Origin: Cohnella sp. OV330
Lineage (GTDB): Bacteria; Bacillota; Bacilli; Paenibacillales; Paenibacillaceae
Reading direction: 5' to 3'
Assembly: GCF_900112065.1 (NCBI RefSeq)
Contig: NZ_FOKE01000007.1
Location: 248,001 to 312,000, forward strand
DNA length: 64,000 nucleotides
Each line of letters begins with the position of its first letter. Position 1 is the stretch's first letter. Under the pieces are notes generated by a model that worked only from the letters and a program-made list of their open reading frames with translations, had not been told where the DNA came from and searched no databases. Below, piece after piece: positions 24,460 to 34,313 of this stretch. Made by a program: the position numbers and the translations under genes.

Positions 24460-25851
24460 TCAGTTCGTTCGCAGGCCCTTGGGATAATGGTTCTTGAGCT
24501 GGCCGCCGCTCGCCTTGAACCAGCCGAGCGGATAGCCGTCCGCGCAGAGAAGACCCCATCCTTGGGCAGGCGCGCCTCCGCGCTCGCCGTGGTCGTCCAA
24601 CAGTGCTTCCCCGCGCAAATAAGCCATGACCGCTTCGCAGCGGGCCGGATAATCGCGCGTCAGCGCGGCTTGGTCCGCGCGGACGGCGTGCGCCAGCGCG
24701 TGGGCAGGCTCGAATCTGCCCTTCTTGACGTCGCCCAGGTGGAGGCCGGGACGGTGCGTCCGGAGACCGCCGAGCGACTCGGCCGGAAGCGGAGAGTTTT
24801 CAGGCTGCGGATACCAATACAGCGACTCGCCGAACAGCAGCGGGACGCCCGCTGCAGGCAGCGCGTATCCCGGCAGCGACTGCGCGGCGAACGACGCGTA
24901 CAGCTTGAGCGCGGAGAGCGCGCCGGCGTCGGCTCGCGGCGTTTTGCCGCCTTTGGCGCGCCGCTTGTCCGGTTTGCCGGGATCGTTCGCCGTCCCGGCC
25001 TCTTTTTCAAGCACGGCCGCGAAGTGCCCTTCGCCTTCCCCGCGGTGCGGCCACATCCGTCTCGCCGAGACGAGCTTGAACGCCGGATGCCCGGCCAAAA
25101 ACCAGGCGATCGTCTCCTCGTTCTCCTCGCGGTTGAACGTGCAGGTAGAGTAGACGAGCCGGCCGCCGGGCTTGAGCATGGCGGCCGCATCGGGCAAAAT
25201 GTCGCGCTGCCGCGCCGCGCACATCGCCACCGCGTCCGTCGACCACTCTGAGCAGGCTTCGGGCTCTTTGCGGAACATGCCTTCGCCCGAGCAGGGCGCG
25301 TCGAGCATGATTTTGTCGAACGCCTCGGGCAGACGCCCCGCGAGCTCGCCGGGCGCCGCCTGCACGACGACGGCGTTGGCGATGCCGAGCCGCTCCGCGT
25401 TCTCGGAGAGAATACGAGCGCGTCCCGGATGGATCTCGTTGGCGACGAGCAAACCTTCGCCCCGCAGCTTGGCGGCGATCTGCGTCGTCTTGCCGCCCGG
25501 CGCCGCCGCCAGGTCCAACACGATGTCGCCGGGCTTCGGATCGAGCAACTCCGCTGCGATCATGGCGCTCGGCTCTTGAATGTAATAGAGGCCGGCATGG
25601 TGGTACGGATGCTTCCCCGGACGGGATTGTCCGTCGTAAGTATATCCCGTCCGGCACCAAGGCACGGGGGCGAGGCCGAACTCGGCCGTTAGCGACCGCA
25701 GCGCCGGATTGTCGTCCGACGGGGTGAGTTTGGTCTCATGGAGGCGAAGCCCGTACGAACGGGGCGCCTCCATGCTGCGCAGGAACGCGCCGGTCTCCTC
25801 GCCCAGTTGGGCGGCGATTCGTTCGACGTAGGTTTGAGGCAGAGCTGGCAT
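24460..25851 (-). CDS. rsmF: RsmF-like rRNA (cytosine-C5) methyltransferase, copy 2
   Basis: 463 residues, clearly paralogous to the gene at 20724. SAM site VLDLAAAPGGKTTQIAAKL, catalytic cysteines in DAPCSGEGMFRKEPEA and STCTFNREENEETI, the shared RPGKHPYHHAGLYYIQEPSA motif and the C-terminal RsmF-B/PUA-like domains (GDVKKGRFEPAHALAHA). It is about 85 residues shorter than copy 1, mainly because of a shorter linker, which here is Lys/Arg-rich. It probably modifies a different rRNA position. ATG at 25849-25851. It follows the GGDEF gene on the same strand with an 11-base gap. Confidence 0.92.
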   Translation of the reverse strand: MPALPQTYVERIAAQLGEETGAFLRSMEAPRSYGLRLHETKLTPSDDNPALRSLTAEFGLAPVPWCRTGYTYDGQSRPGKHPYHHAGLYYIQEPSAMIAAELLDPKPGDIVLDLAAAPGGKTTQIAAKLRGEGLLVANEIHPGRARILSENAERLGIANAVVVQAAPGELAGRLPEAFDKIMLDAPCSGEGMFRKEPEACSEWSTDAVAMCAARQRDILPDAAAMLKPGGRLVYSTCTFNREENEETIAWFLAGHPAFKLVSARRMWPHRGEGEGHFAAVLEKEAGTANDPGKPDKRRAKGGKTPRADAGALSALKLYASFAAQSLPGYALPAAGVPLLFGESLYWYPQPENSPLPAESLGGLRTHRPGLHLGDVKKGRFEPAHALAHAVRADQAALTRDYPARCEAVMAYLRGEALLDDHGERGGAPAQGWGLLCADGYPLGWFKASGGQLKNHYPKGLRTN

Positions 25852-25862
25852 GGGAGGACTCC

Positions 25863-27029
25863 TTACGGTTGATCGTATAACGTGACGCGATTTTTGCCCG
25901 AACGCTTGGAGCGGTACATCGCTTCGTCGGCGTTTTTCATGAGCTGCTCGGCCTTTACGCCCGGCATGGACAGCGCGCAGCCGACGCTCACGGTCACGAT
26001 CGTCTCCTTGGCGATGCGGGCCCGGATGCGTTCGGCGACGGCGGGAGCGTCAAGGGAGGCCGAATGGACAAAGGCGACGAGCTCTTCGCCGCCGTAACGG
26101 CCGGCAAGGCCGATACCCTCCGTCTCGTCCCGCAGGATGGCGGCCGCTTGCTTCAGCACGATATCCGCAGCTTGGTGACCTTTGGTGTCGTTGAGCTTCT
26201 TGAAGTCGTCGATATCGCAAAAAATCGCGCCGACGGCCCCTTGGCCCGCTTGCTCCAACGATTTTTCCAGACGGGCGTTAAAGAAGCGGCGATTGTACAA
26301 GTCGGTCAATCCGTCGGTAATCGAGGAACGGTACGCGGTCTGCATCAGCTCCACGACCCGCTCGAAGAGAATCATGAACAGGACGATATAATAAAATACG
26401 GGCAAAATGGCGGCCATCAGATCGAAGACGGGCGACACGACGCCGAAATCCCGGGTCAGAAACGCGGCGAGCTGTCCGAAAAAGGCGAAGCAGAGACTGA
26501 CGGCATAACGCGCGCGCTGCCTTAGATGGGGCGCGAACATCATCGCGAAAAGGCCCGACAGCACGAGCACGTACCCGTCCTCGAGCGCCAATAGCAGGTT
26601 CGCCCGTTCCCCGGTTCCGACGGCGCCGATCTCGGCGGCCGGGACTCCCGTCGCGGACAGCAGATTGCATACCGCGATCGTGACGCCGACGGCGAGCAAG
26701 CCGTAAAACCAGGCGCGCGTGCGCGCCCGCTTCCTGTAGTATAATTCGAAGAAAGCGAAGTTAAGCGCGATGAAGGCCGCGATATAAAGTACGCCGCTCA
26801 GCTGGGGCACCGTGCGCCCTTCGAGCGCGCCCAAGGCGTCGGCGAGCGACAGTCCGTGATAAACGGCGAGCAGGGACAGCGCGAGCAGAAGCAGCCGAAA
26901 CGCGCTGCTGCGATTGCCGGCGATGAGCCGGTAGGCCATAAACATCATCAGGCCGATGATGACGGCGGATGCGGCGGAGGAGGAAGCGAGCAGCAGCTCG
27001 CGATTGTTCCAGAAGTCTTGAACGTCCAT
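25863..27029 (-). CDS. Membrane GGDEF protein, putative diguanylate cyclase
   Basis: 388 residues. Seven predicted membrane helices occupy residues 15-225, then a GGDEF domain to the C-terminus. The active-site loop reads RYGGEEL, a permitted GGEEL variant, with substrate-binding DIDDFKKLND upstream and SITDGLTDLYNRRFF at the domain start. The inhibitory RxxD site five residues before the loop is missing, so product inhibition at that site is unlikely. It should make cyclic di-GMP. No EAL or HD-GYP gene is next to it. ATG after AAGGGG. The membrane half has no recognised ligand-binding signature. Confidence 0.88.
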   Translation of the reverse strand: MDVQDFWNNRELLLASSSAASAVIIGLMMFMAYRLIAGNRSSAFRLLLLALSLLAVYHGLSLADALGALEGRTVPQLSGVLYIAAFIALNFAFFELYYRKRARTRAWFYGLLAVGVTIAVCNLLSATGVPAAEIGAVGTGERANLLLALEDGYVLVLSGLFAMMFAPHLRQRARYAVSLCFAFFGQLAAFLTRDFGVVSPVFDLMAAILPVFYYIVLFMILFERVVELMQTAYRSSITDGLTDLYNRRFFNARLEKSLEQAGQGAVGAIFCDIDDFKKLNDTKGHQAADIVLKQAAAILRDETEGIGLAGRYGGEELVAFVHSASLDAPAVAERIRARIAKETIVTVSVGCALSMPGVKAEQLMKNADEAMYRSKRSGKNRVTLYDQP

Positions 27030-27183
27030 GCGTATCCCCTTGCATCCGGTCCTTGAGTGCGCTGCGCGAGACGTGCCGGCGACATCGGGCCGCCTGCGTC
27101 GAACCTCGCTTGCAGAAACATATGTTCCACTATATCATAATTTAGACAATACGAGATAGTAGGGCTATAAGGAGGAATCGCCG

Positions 27184-28326
27184 ATGAATATTTTACAGGC
27201 GTTGTTTTTCCCCCCGGAGCAACCGGGCGGCGTATCTTCCATGGTGCCTTATATCGGCGAGCGTTTCCGCAAGATCGGCTGGGATATGGAGCTGTTCTCG
27301 ATTCCGAAGCGAATCCGGAACAAGGGACAGGAACCGTTTGAATTCGAAACGTTCGACTGGCGCCGATATGCGGGCAACCCGGTCGTCGACAAATACATGC
27401 AGACGCTGAAAGACTACGTATGGTGGACGAAGCTCCGGCTGAAGAGCGGCTACGATCTGATCCACGCCCATCATCCCGTGGCGGCGCTGGCGCTGCGGAA
27501 GATTTACCCGGACACGCCGCTGGTCATGACGGTCCATTCCAGCTTCGAACGGGAGCTGATCCTGAACGGGCGCATCGCTTCGGGCAGTCCCGAGCATCTC
27601 TTTCTCACGTCGCTCTACGGCGAGCTCGAGGCCAAGACGGACAAAATGCTGACGGTATCGCATTCGTTCGCCGCCTATATGGGCGGATATATGAAGCGGC
27701 CGGAGTTGATCGGCGTCATTCCGAACGGATACGACGAACGCCGATTTAAGCCGATCTCCCACGACAACGAGGTCGCCCAGATCGTCACGGTCTGCCGCCT
27801 CGTCCCGGCGAAGGGCATCGACCTGCTCATCAAAGCCTGCGCCGAGCTGCGCAAGAAGGACCGGAAGTTCGTGCTGCACATTATCGGCGACGGTCCGATC
27901 CGCCCCGAGCTGGAGAGCTTGGCGCAGGAGCAGGGCATTTACGACGAGACGATTTTTTACGGCTATATGCTTCACCCTGAAGAAATGCTGCCGTTTTTCG
28001 ATATCTTCGTGCTTCCGTCGCGAGCCGAGGCGTTCGGCTCCGTGTTCGCCGAAGCCGCGCTGTGCCTGCTCTCCTTGATCGGCACCGACGTCGGAGGCAT
28101 CGCCGAGCAGATCGAGGACGGCGTCAACGGCTTGCTCGTCCCGAGCGAAGACCCGAAGGCGTTGGCGGAAGCCATCGACAAATTCATCCTCGACCCGCAC
28201 TACCGCTACGAGCTGGCGCGGGCCGCCTGGAACAAGGCCAAAAAGACTTACTCGCTGAGCCGCGTCATCCAGGAGCTGAAAAAAATATATATCGATCTCG
28301 GACCGCCGGTAGAAGAGACGAATTGA
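27184..28326 (+). CDS. GT4 family glycosyltransferase
   Basis: 380 residues with a GT-B fold. N-terminal MNILQALFFPPEQPGGVSSM has the Gly-rich acceptor loop. The C-terminal half has VCRLVPAKGIDLLIKAC and the donor-binding E-x7-E pattern within PSRAEAFGSVFAEAALCLL, followed by DVGGIAEQIEDGVNGLLVP. It transfers a sugar from a nucleotide donor to an envelope or metabolite acceptor; specificity cannot be read. It is not in a polysaccharide cluster. ATG with AAGGAGG upstream. The next gene, yhaO, begins 43 bases later and could be co-transcribed. Confidence 0.9.
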   Translation: MNILQALFFPPEQPGGVSSMVPYIGERFRKIGWDMELFSIPKRIRNKGQEPFEFETFDWRRYAGNPVVDKYMQTLKDYVWWTKLRLKSGYDLIHAHHPVAALALRKIYPDTPLVMTVHSSFERELILNGRIASGSPEHLFLTSLYGELEAKTDKMLTVSHSFAAYMGGYMKRPELIGVIPNGYDERRFKPISHDNEVAQIVTVCRLVPAKGIDLLIKACAELRKKDRKFVLHIIGDGPIRPELESLAQEQGIYDETIFYGYMLHPEEMLPFFDIFVLPSRAEAFGSVFAEAALCLLSLIGTDVGGIAEQIEDGVNGLLVPSEDPKALAEAIDKFILDPHYRYELARAAWNKAKKTYSLSRVIQELKKIYIDLGPPVEETN

Positions 28327-28369
28327 TTCGTCTTACGCCGGTCGTCATCTTGAATTCGGAGTTGATAGG

Positions 28370-29650
28370 ATGCAGACGCCGTTTCGGTTCATGCATGCCG
28401 CCGACCTTCACTTGGACAGTCCGTTCCGCGGGCTGTCCAAAGTTCCTTCTGCGGTCCGCGAGCGGCTAAGAAATTCGACGTTGAACGCGCTCGACAAGCT
28501 CGTCGAGACAGTGTTAACGGAAGAGCTGGATTTCCTGGTGCTGTCGGGCGATCTGTACGACGCCGCGGACCGCTCGCTTCGCGCGCAGCTGCGCATGCAG
28601 AAGGCGATGGGCCGGCTGGCGGAGGCGGGCGCGCAGGCGTTCGTCGTGCACGGCAACCACGATCCGTCCGGCGGCCGGTCCGCGCGGCTCGATTGGCCCG
28701 CGTCGGTGCACGTGTTCGGGGCGGAGGAGGTCGGCTGCCGGCCGGCTTATACGCGCGAAGGGAAGCTAGCGGCGCACGTGTACGGCATTTCCTATCGGGA
28801 GTCCGCGGTCAAGGACAACCTCGCGACGCGCTACCGGGTGCAGGAAGGCGCTCCCTTTCACCTCGCGGTTCTGCACGGCAACATCGACGGGCTGGAAGGG
28901 CACGACAACTATGCGCCCTGCAGGCTGGCGGAGCTGACGGCGTCCGGCTTCGACTACTGGGCGTTCGGTCATATCCACGACAGGCGCGTGCTGCATGAGT
29001 ATCCGCATGTCGTTTATCCGGGCAATATCCAAGGGCGAAGCATCCGGGAAACGGGGCCGAAAGGCGCGTACCGCGTGGATGTCTCGGAGCAGGGGCGCGT
29101 CCGGCTTTCGTTTCGCGAGCTGTCCGAAGTCAGATGGCTCGTCCGCGAGGTGCGGATCGGCGAGGAGGACGGCGAGCAGGCGCTTCAAGACAAGCTGCTC
29201 GAGGCTGCCGAAGACGGACGCCGCGAAGCCGAAGGCAGGCCCTTGGTGCTCCGCCTGCGGCTCACGGGCAGCGGCGCGCTGCTGGAGCGCTTGCTGCGGG
29301 ACGGCGAGGCGGAGGAGTGGGCCGGCGAGCTGAGGAGCTGGCTCGGCTCCCCCGACGAGCGGGACGATTGGGTCTGGATCGAGCGGATCGCGGTCGAAGC
29401 CGGCGGGGGTTCGCGTGCGGAGGCGGGTTCGTCCGAGGACGGATTTTTGGGCGAGCTGCTGCGGCTCACGGCCGAGTCGGCGTCCGATCCGGCCGCCTCG
29501 CGGGCGCTGCTTAGGGAAGCTGCCGAGCCGCTGCGGCACCACCCGAAGCTGCGGCAGTGGCTGGACGGCCGCGACGATGCGCAGCGGGCGGAGCTGATCG
29601 CGCGCGCGGGCGAGCTCGCGGCGGCGCTGCTGCGCGAAGGAGGCGAATGA
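28370..29650 (+). CDS. yhaO: YhaO, SbcD/Mre11-like DNA repair phosphoesterase
   Basis: 426 residues. Calcineurin-type metallophosphoesterase motifs appear in order: ADLHLDSPF, LSGDLYDAAD, VHGNHDPS, AVLHGN and FGHIHDRR. These are the metal ligands of Mre11/SbcD nucleases. The C-terminal 200 residues form the capping and YhaN-binding region. It acts with YhaN (next gene) as a nuclease-ATPase pair at DNA ends. The ATG at 28370 is preceded by GATAGG, a weak site. The gap to yhaN is 72 bases. Confidence 0.9.
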   Translation: MQTPFRFMHAADLHLDSPFRGLSKVPSAVRERLRNSTLNALDKLVETVLTEELDFLVLSGDLYDAADRSLRAQLRMQKAMGRLAEAGAQAFVVHGNHDPSGGRSARLDWPASVHVFGAEEVGCRPAYTREGKLAAHVYGISYRESAVKDNLATRYRVQEGAPFHLAVLHGNIDGLEGHDNYAPCRLAELTASGFDYWAFGHIHDRRVLHEYPHVVYPGNIQGRSIRETGPKGAYRVDVSEQGRVRLSFRELSEVRWLVREVRIGEEDGEQALQDKLLEAAEDGRREAEGRPLVLRLRLTGSGALLERLLRDGEAEEWAGELRSWLGSPDERDDWVWIERIAVEAGGGSRAEAGSSEDGFLGELLRLTAESASDPAASRALLREAAEPLRHHPKLRQWLDGRDDAQRAELIARAGELAAALLREGGE

Positions 29651-29722
29651 CGCGCGCAGCTACCCGAGCGCGGCAGTGGTCGCGAAAGAGATAGGGCGGA
29701 ATCCGGCAAGGAGGCGTAAAGC

Positions 29723-32700
29723 ATGTACATCGAGGAACTGCATATCGACGGGTTCGGACCGCTGGCCGGCATGCGGCTTCGGTTCGACGCGGGGACGACC
29801 GTCGTATGGGGACCGAACGAAGCGGGCAAGAGCACGCTGCTTCGATTCATGCGAAGCATGCTGTACGGCTTCGCGACGCGCGCGCAGCTGCCCGAGCGGG
29901 GAGAGCCCGTGGGCGGCGGCCGGCATGGCGGCAGGCTCGTCCTGCGGGACGAGCAAGGCCGCCTGCGGATTCTCGAGCGGTATGCGGACGCGCCGCAGCG
30001 CAAAGGCGCGCCTGTCGCGACGCTGCGGGAGGCGGACGGCGGCGAACGGCGGCTCACGCAAGCCGAGGTCGAACGGCTGCTGCTCGGCGGCGTGTCGGAG
30101 CAGCTGTTCAGGCAGCTGTTCGCCGTCAGCTTGGACGAACTGCACGAGCTTCGTTCGCTTAAGGGCGACGAGATCGGCAATTATTTGTACCATGCGGGCA
30201 TGGCGGGCGGCGCGGCATTGACGTCCGCAGGCAAACGGCTGAGGGCCGAGATGGACCGGCTGTACCGTCCGAAAGGCTCCGTACAGGAGATGGGCGAACT
30301 GCTCGCGCGGATCCGGGAGCTGGAGGGCCGGCTGCGCCAAGGGCGTCAAGGGCTCGGCGCCTATCAGGAGGCGCTCGGACGGCTCGCGGCGCTGAACGGG
30401 CGCGCGGCAGAGCTGGAGCGCGCGCTGCCCCAGCTTCGCGCCAGGGCCGCGGCGGCGCGGGGGGCGCTCGACGGACGCGAGTGGTGGCTGCGCGCAGCCG
30501 CGCTCCGCGCCGAGGAAGAAGAGATCGCTGCTGCGCTGGCCGAGGAGGTCCGGTCTGCCGATCCGCTGCCGGCCGAAGCGGCCGCGGAATGGCGGCAGCT
30601 CGTCGAGCGCAGGGCGTTCGCGGGCACGGCCGCCAAGCAGGCTTCGGTTGAGCGCGAGCGGCTCGAGGCGGAATACGCCGGCCTCGTATGGGACGAGCGT
30701 CTTGTCGCCCGTGCGGGCGAGCTGGCGGCGATGGATCTACGCGGCGACGCGCTGGAGGCGAGACGGGGCGAACTGGCGGGCCTCGAGTCGGACATGCGTC
30801 TCGCGGAGGAAGCTGCGGCCGCCGCGCTGCTTCGGCTCGGGCCGGGCTGGCAGGAGAAGGACGCGGAGGCCGTCGCCGCGCTCGGGGAGCGGGAGGAAGC
30901 GCGCGTCATCGGCGAGCGCCTGGCCGAAGCGGAGCGAAGACGCGAGCTGCTTTCCGCGGAGGCGCAGCGTCTGCGCCGCCAGCTCGCGGCGTTCGACCAG
31001 GAGGCGGGGCGCCGTGCCGACCAAACGGCGGCGAACCGGGGCGGCGTTTTCCGGTTCAAGCCGGATACGCGGGACGCGCTGCTGCATGCCTGGCATCGGC
31101 TGGACGACGCGCTTCAGGCAGCGGAAGCCGCGAGGCGCGAATATGCTTGGGCCGCTTCTGCCGCGGAGGCTGCCGGGCTCGCCGCGAACGCGTCGGCCTT
31201 GGGCGCCGCCGTTCGCGAACGGGACAGCGCGGAGGTCATGCGCGAAAGCCTTGGAGGCGGCAGAAGGACAGCCGGGCGCGGCAGAAGCAAGGGGAGGACG
31301 AATCGACGCGGTCATGCGCCTAGCGCGGAGATCTCCTTCGCGCTCGTGCCGTTTCTTGCCGTAGGGGCCGTCGGCGCGTCGATCGCCGCCTTCGTATCAA
31401 AGGAAGGGCGATTCGCGTTCGCCGCGCTCGCGATCGTGCTTGCGCTCGGCGCGGGCGCAGCCGTCTGGATGAGGCGAATACCGCCCGGCGCATCCGTCGG
31501 CGCCAATCAGGATCCCGCCGCTGCGGATGCGCTGCTGCGACGGTTGGACGCCGCCCGGGAGGCGGAGCGGCGAGCGCGGCGGCAAGCCGGCGAGTCGCTG
31601 CGGCAGCTGCTCGTGCAGGGTGAGGCCGAAGCCGAAGCTGCGGCGGCTCTGGATCGGGAGACAGCCGACAAGCTCGCTGACGGCGGCGGGGCGTCCGAGG
31701 CAGGCGCATCGGGGGAGCTTCGGCTCCGGCTGCGAGACGAGGTGTACGGAGAGCTGGATCGGCTCGGAGAAGCGGAGGCCGAGCAAGGCCGGCACGCCGA
31801 ACGGCAGGCTCGCAGAGAGGCGCTCGCGCGCGAACTGGCCGGCGCGGAAGGCGAGCTGGCGGAGACGGAGGCGGCGATCCGCGCCGTCCGCGCGGACTGG
31901 TCCGCGTGGCTGGCGGCGCGCAAGCTGCCGCCCCAGCTGCAGCCGGCCGCGCTGCCCGAGCTCGGCCAGCTCGCGGAGCAGGCGCTGCAGCAGCTTCGGC
32001 AGCGGGCCAGGCTCGCGGCGCGGGCCGATTCGCTGAGGGCGGAACGCGACGCGTTCGAAGCGGAGGCCGCCGCGCTGCTCGCCGCATGTCCGCCCGCTGC
32101 GCATAGCGGCGGCGACGCGGCGCTTGCGGTGAAGTTGCTGCACCGCGAAGCGCGGGAGCAGCAGGGCATAGCGGCCGCGGCCCGCGGGCTGGACGAGCGG
32201 CTCCGGCAGGCGGCATCGGCCGAAGCCGCCGCGATGTCCGCGCTCGAGGACGCGGCATCGGCCGTCGCCGCCGTCGTGCAGGCGGCGGGCGCGGACGGCG
32301 AGGACGCGTACGCGATGCGCCTCGGCGCGGACGAACGGCGCAGGTCGCTGCGCCGGGAGCGCGCGGAAGCCGAATTGCGGCTGTCCGCCGGCCGCGGCGA
32401 GCCGGAGCTGAAGGCTCTGCTGGATTTGCTGGATAGGCATGACGAAGGCGCGCTGGCGATGCTGGCAGACGAGGCGCGCGAAGCGGTAGTCGCCTGCGAA
32501 GCGGAGCGGGCGGAGACGCTGGACGCGCGAGGGCGCTTGTCCGAGCAGTTGGAGCGTCTAGGGCGCGAAGCCGAGACGGAGGAGACGTCGTACGAGCTGG
32601 AGGAGCTTCAAGCCGAGCTCGAACGGTTGGCGGAGCGGTATACGCTGCTTGCGGCGACGGCCGAGCTTATCCGGCGGACGCGCGTCACGTTCGAGGAGGA

Positions 32701-33136
32701 GCGCCAGCCCGCCGTGCTGAGGCAGGCTTCGGCCTATTTTGCGGAGCTGACGGAAGGAAGATACACGCGTATCGCGGTGCCAGGCGACATGCCGGATTTG
32801 CTGGCGGAGACAGCGGATCGCCGGATCGTCGGCAGCGCCTTCCTGAGCCGAGGGACGCAGGAGCAGCTTTATCTGTCGCTGCGGCTCGCGCTGGCAGGCG
32901 CTGCTTCCCGCGAGCAGCCGCTGCCCTTGCTGCTGGACGACCTGTTCGTTCATTACGACGAGGACCGGCTAAAGCGGTGCGTGAACGTCCTGAACGAGCT
33001 GTCCCGAACCCGGCAGATTCTGCTGTTCACCTGCCACAGGCATGTCGCCGATACGCTCGCGGAGGGCATGCCGGGATCGAGACTGCTGAAGCTGCCGGAA
33101 CTGACGGCTCGGCCGAGCGGCCTTAACGGTCTTTAG
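29723..33136 (+). CDS. yhaN: YhaN, SbcC/Rad50-like AAA ATPase
   Basis: 1137 residues. The Walker A GPNEAGKSTLLRFMRS is at about 31-38. Long Ala/Glu/Arg-rich coiled coils (about 200-500 and 590-990) fold the N- and C-terminal halves together. The ABC signature region is FLSRGTQEQLYLSLRLALAG (about 1040) and Walker B LPLLLDDLFVHYDED (about 1066). Two hydrophobic segments at about 536-585 suggest the coil apex is membrane-embedded, as described for YhaN. It is probably the ATP-driven partner of YhaO in DNA end processing. ATG after AAGGAGG. Codon use is extremely GC-rich, which creates many false antisense frames. Confidence 0.92.
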   Translation: MYIEELHIDGFGPLAGMRLRFDAGTTVVWGPNEAGKSTLLRFMRSMLYGFATRAQLPERGEPVGGGRHGGRLVLRDEQGRLRILERYADAPQRKGAPVATLREADGGERRLTQAEVERLLLGGVSEQLFRQLFAVSLDELHELRSLKGDEIGNYLYHAGMAGGAALTSAGKRLRAEMDRLYRPKGSVQEMGELLARIRELEGRLRQGRQGLGAYQEALGRLAALNGRAAELERALPQLRARAAAARGALDGREWWLRAAALRAEEEEIAAALAEEVRSADPLPAEAAAEWRQLVERRAFAGTAAKQASVERERLEAEYAGLVWDERLVARAGELAAMDLRGDALEARRGELAGLESDMRLAEEAAAAALLRLGPGWQEKDAEAVAALGEREEARVIGERLAEAERRRELLSAEAQRLRRQLAAFDQEAGRRADQTAANRGGVFRFKPDTRDALLHAWHRLDDALQAAEAARREYAWAASAAEAAGLAANASALGAAVRERDSAEVMRESLGGGRRTAGRGRSKGRTNRRGHAPSAEISFALVPFLAVGAVGASIAAFVSKEGRFAFAALAIVLALGAGAAVWMRRIPPGASVGANQDPAAADALLRRLDAAREAERRARRQAGESLRQLLVQGEAEAEAAAALDRETADKLADGGGASEAGASGELRLRLRDEVYGELDRLGEAEAEQGRHAERQARREALARELAGAEGELAETEAAIRAVRADWSAWLAARKLPPQLQPAALPELGQLAEQALQQLRQRARLAARADSLRAERDAFEAEAAALLAACPPAAHSGGDAALAVKLLHREAREQQGIAAAARGLDERLRQAASAEAAAMSALEDAASAVAAVVQAAGADGEDAYAMRLGADERRRSLRRERAEAELRLSAGRGEPELKALLDLLDRHDEGALAMLADEAREAVVACEAERAETLDARGRLSEQLERLGREAETEETSYELEELQAELERLAERYTLLAATAELIRRTRVTFEEERQPAVLRQASAYFAELTEGRYTRIAVPGDMPDLLAETADRRIVGSAFLSRGTQEQLYLSLRLALAGAASREQPLPLLLDDLFVHYDEDRLKRCVNVLNELSRTRQILLFTCHRHVADTLAEGMPGSRLLKLPELTARPSGLNGL

Positions 33137-33152
33137 ACGCGGGTGACGCGGC

Positions 33153-34220
33153 TCAAGAAAATCCTTCGGGCGGGGCGGACGGCGGAGCGGGCCTCACGCG
33201 GTCCCTGCCCATAAGCATGACCCAGCCGAGGCTCAGCATGCCGAAGATCGGGTACAACGTCGTCAGCAGCGGACCGAAGCCGAACTGGCCGGCCATGAAG
33301 CACAGCAGCAGCACCAGCACGACGAGCGCGTTTAACGGAATTCTCACGCGTTCCCGCAGCTGCAAGGAAAGGCCGTAGATGTCCGCGACGAGCGTCGTGA
33401 AAATCTCCATGAAAATCAGGAACACGAAGATCCAGTGGATCCAAGGTCCGATCTCTCTGGCGATGCCGCCCATCGGGATATCGAACTGCTCGATGCCGGG
33501 CATGCGCGAAGACAGCGCCAGATGGCCTGCCAGCAGCATGCCGCCGATGCCGAAGCCGCCGATCCACGCGCCTCTTCGCAGGACGACGGGATCGCCGATT
33601 CGCGCGCCGAGCGGCACGAGCACGGCCTGCGACATGGAGAGGTTGAAGGCGCCGTACAAAAAGGGAGACAGGATGGCCGCCCAAGGAGACAGTTCCATCG
33701 GCAGGGTCATCCAGCGGTCGGCGCCGGGACCGCGCAGCGTCTCCACGACCAGCACGGCGGTGAATACGATCATGACCGGCACGACCAGCGTATTGATCGC
33801 GAGAATCGCGCTCATGCCTTTTCGCAGCAAGAAGAAGCAGGCCGTCATCGTAATGAGGAGACCGGTCTGATAGTTCAGGTTCAGATGCTCCGAGAAAAGC
33901 GATCCGGCGCCGGCCAGCATGACCGCGTTTACGCCCAGGAGCACGAGCAGCATCAAATGGCTGATCCAGGCGCCGGCCTTCGGTCCGAAAAGATGCTTGT
34001 TCAGGTCCTCATAGGATCTGGCGCGCATCTCAGCCGCCAACAGCATCATCTTGGCGCCCAGCCAGACGAATAGCGCGGTGGATACGAGGATCATCGGAGC
34101 GGCCCAATTGCCGAACCGCGTAAAAAACTGCAGCACTTCGCGTCCGGTCGCGAACCCGGCGCCGACGACCGTGCCGATGAACGTGAACGCAACCTGCAGG
34201 CTTAAGCCCCATCGCCTCAT
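33153..34220 (-). CDS. ykvI: YkvI-family membrane transporter-like protein
   Basis: 355 residues with ten predicted membrane helices. The opening GLSLQVAFTFIGTVVGAGFA with its GAGFATGREVLQFF continuation is the unwound-helix signature of LeuT-fold (APC superfamily) transporters, and the overall pattern matches B. subtilis YkvI. The substrate is unknown. A short Pro/Arg-rich tail follows the last helix. ATG after GGGGGAGG. It is convergent with yhaN, with only 16 bases between stops and no terminator between them. Confidence 0.85.
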   Translation of the reverse strand: MRRWGLSLQVAFTFIGTVVGAGFATGREVLQFFTRFGNWAAPMILVSTALFVWLGAKMMLLAAEMRARSYEDLNKHLFGPKAGAWISHLMLLVLLGVNAVMLAGAGSLFSEHLNLNYQTGLLITMTACFFLLRKGMSAILAINTLVVPVMIVFTAVLVVETLRGPGADRWMTLPMELSPWAAILSPFLYGAFNLSMSQAVLVPLGARIGDPVVLRRGAWIGGFGIGGMLLAGHLALSSRMPGIEQFDIPMGGIAREIGPWIHWIFVFLIFMEIFTTLVADIYGLSLQLRERVRIPLNALVVLVLLLCFMAGQFGFGPLLTTLYPIFGMLSLGWVMLMGRDRVRPAPPSAPPEGFS

Positions 34221-34313
34221 CTCCGGCGGACCTCCCCCGACTCGTCCATGATTGTCCTTCTCTCAGTCTATGAGAGAGCCGGACGCGCCATGACAAGCCT
34301 GAGGGGAAAGGGG

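Noticed and set aside
31397..32440. Long minus-strand ORF inside yhaN
   Set aside because: It is an antisense shadow caused by very GC-rich codon use; the composition is Arg/Pro/Ser-biased and no family features are visible.
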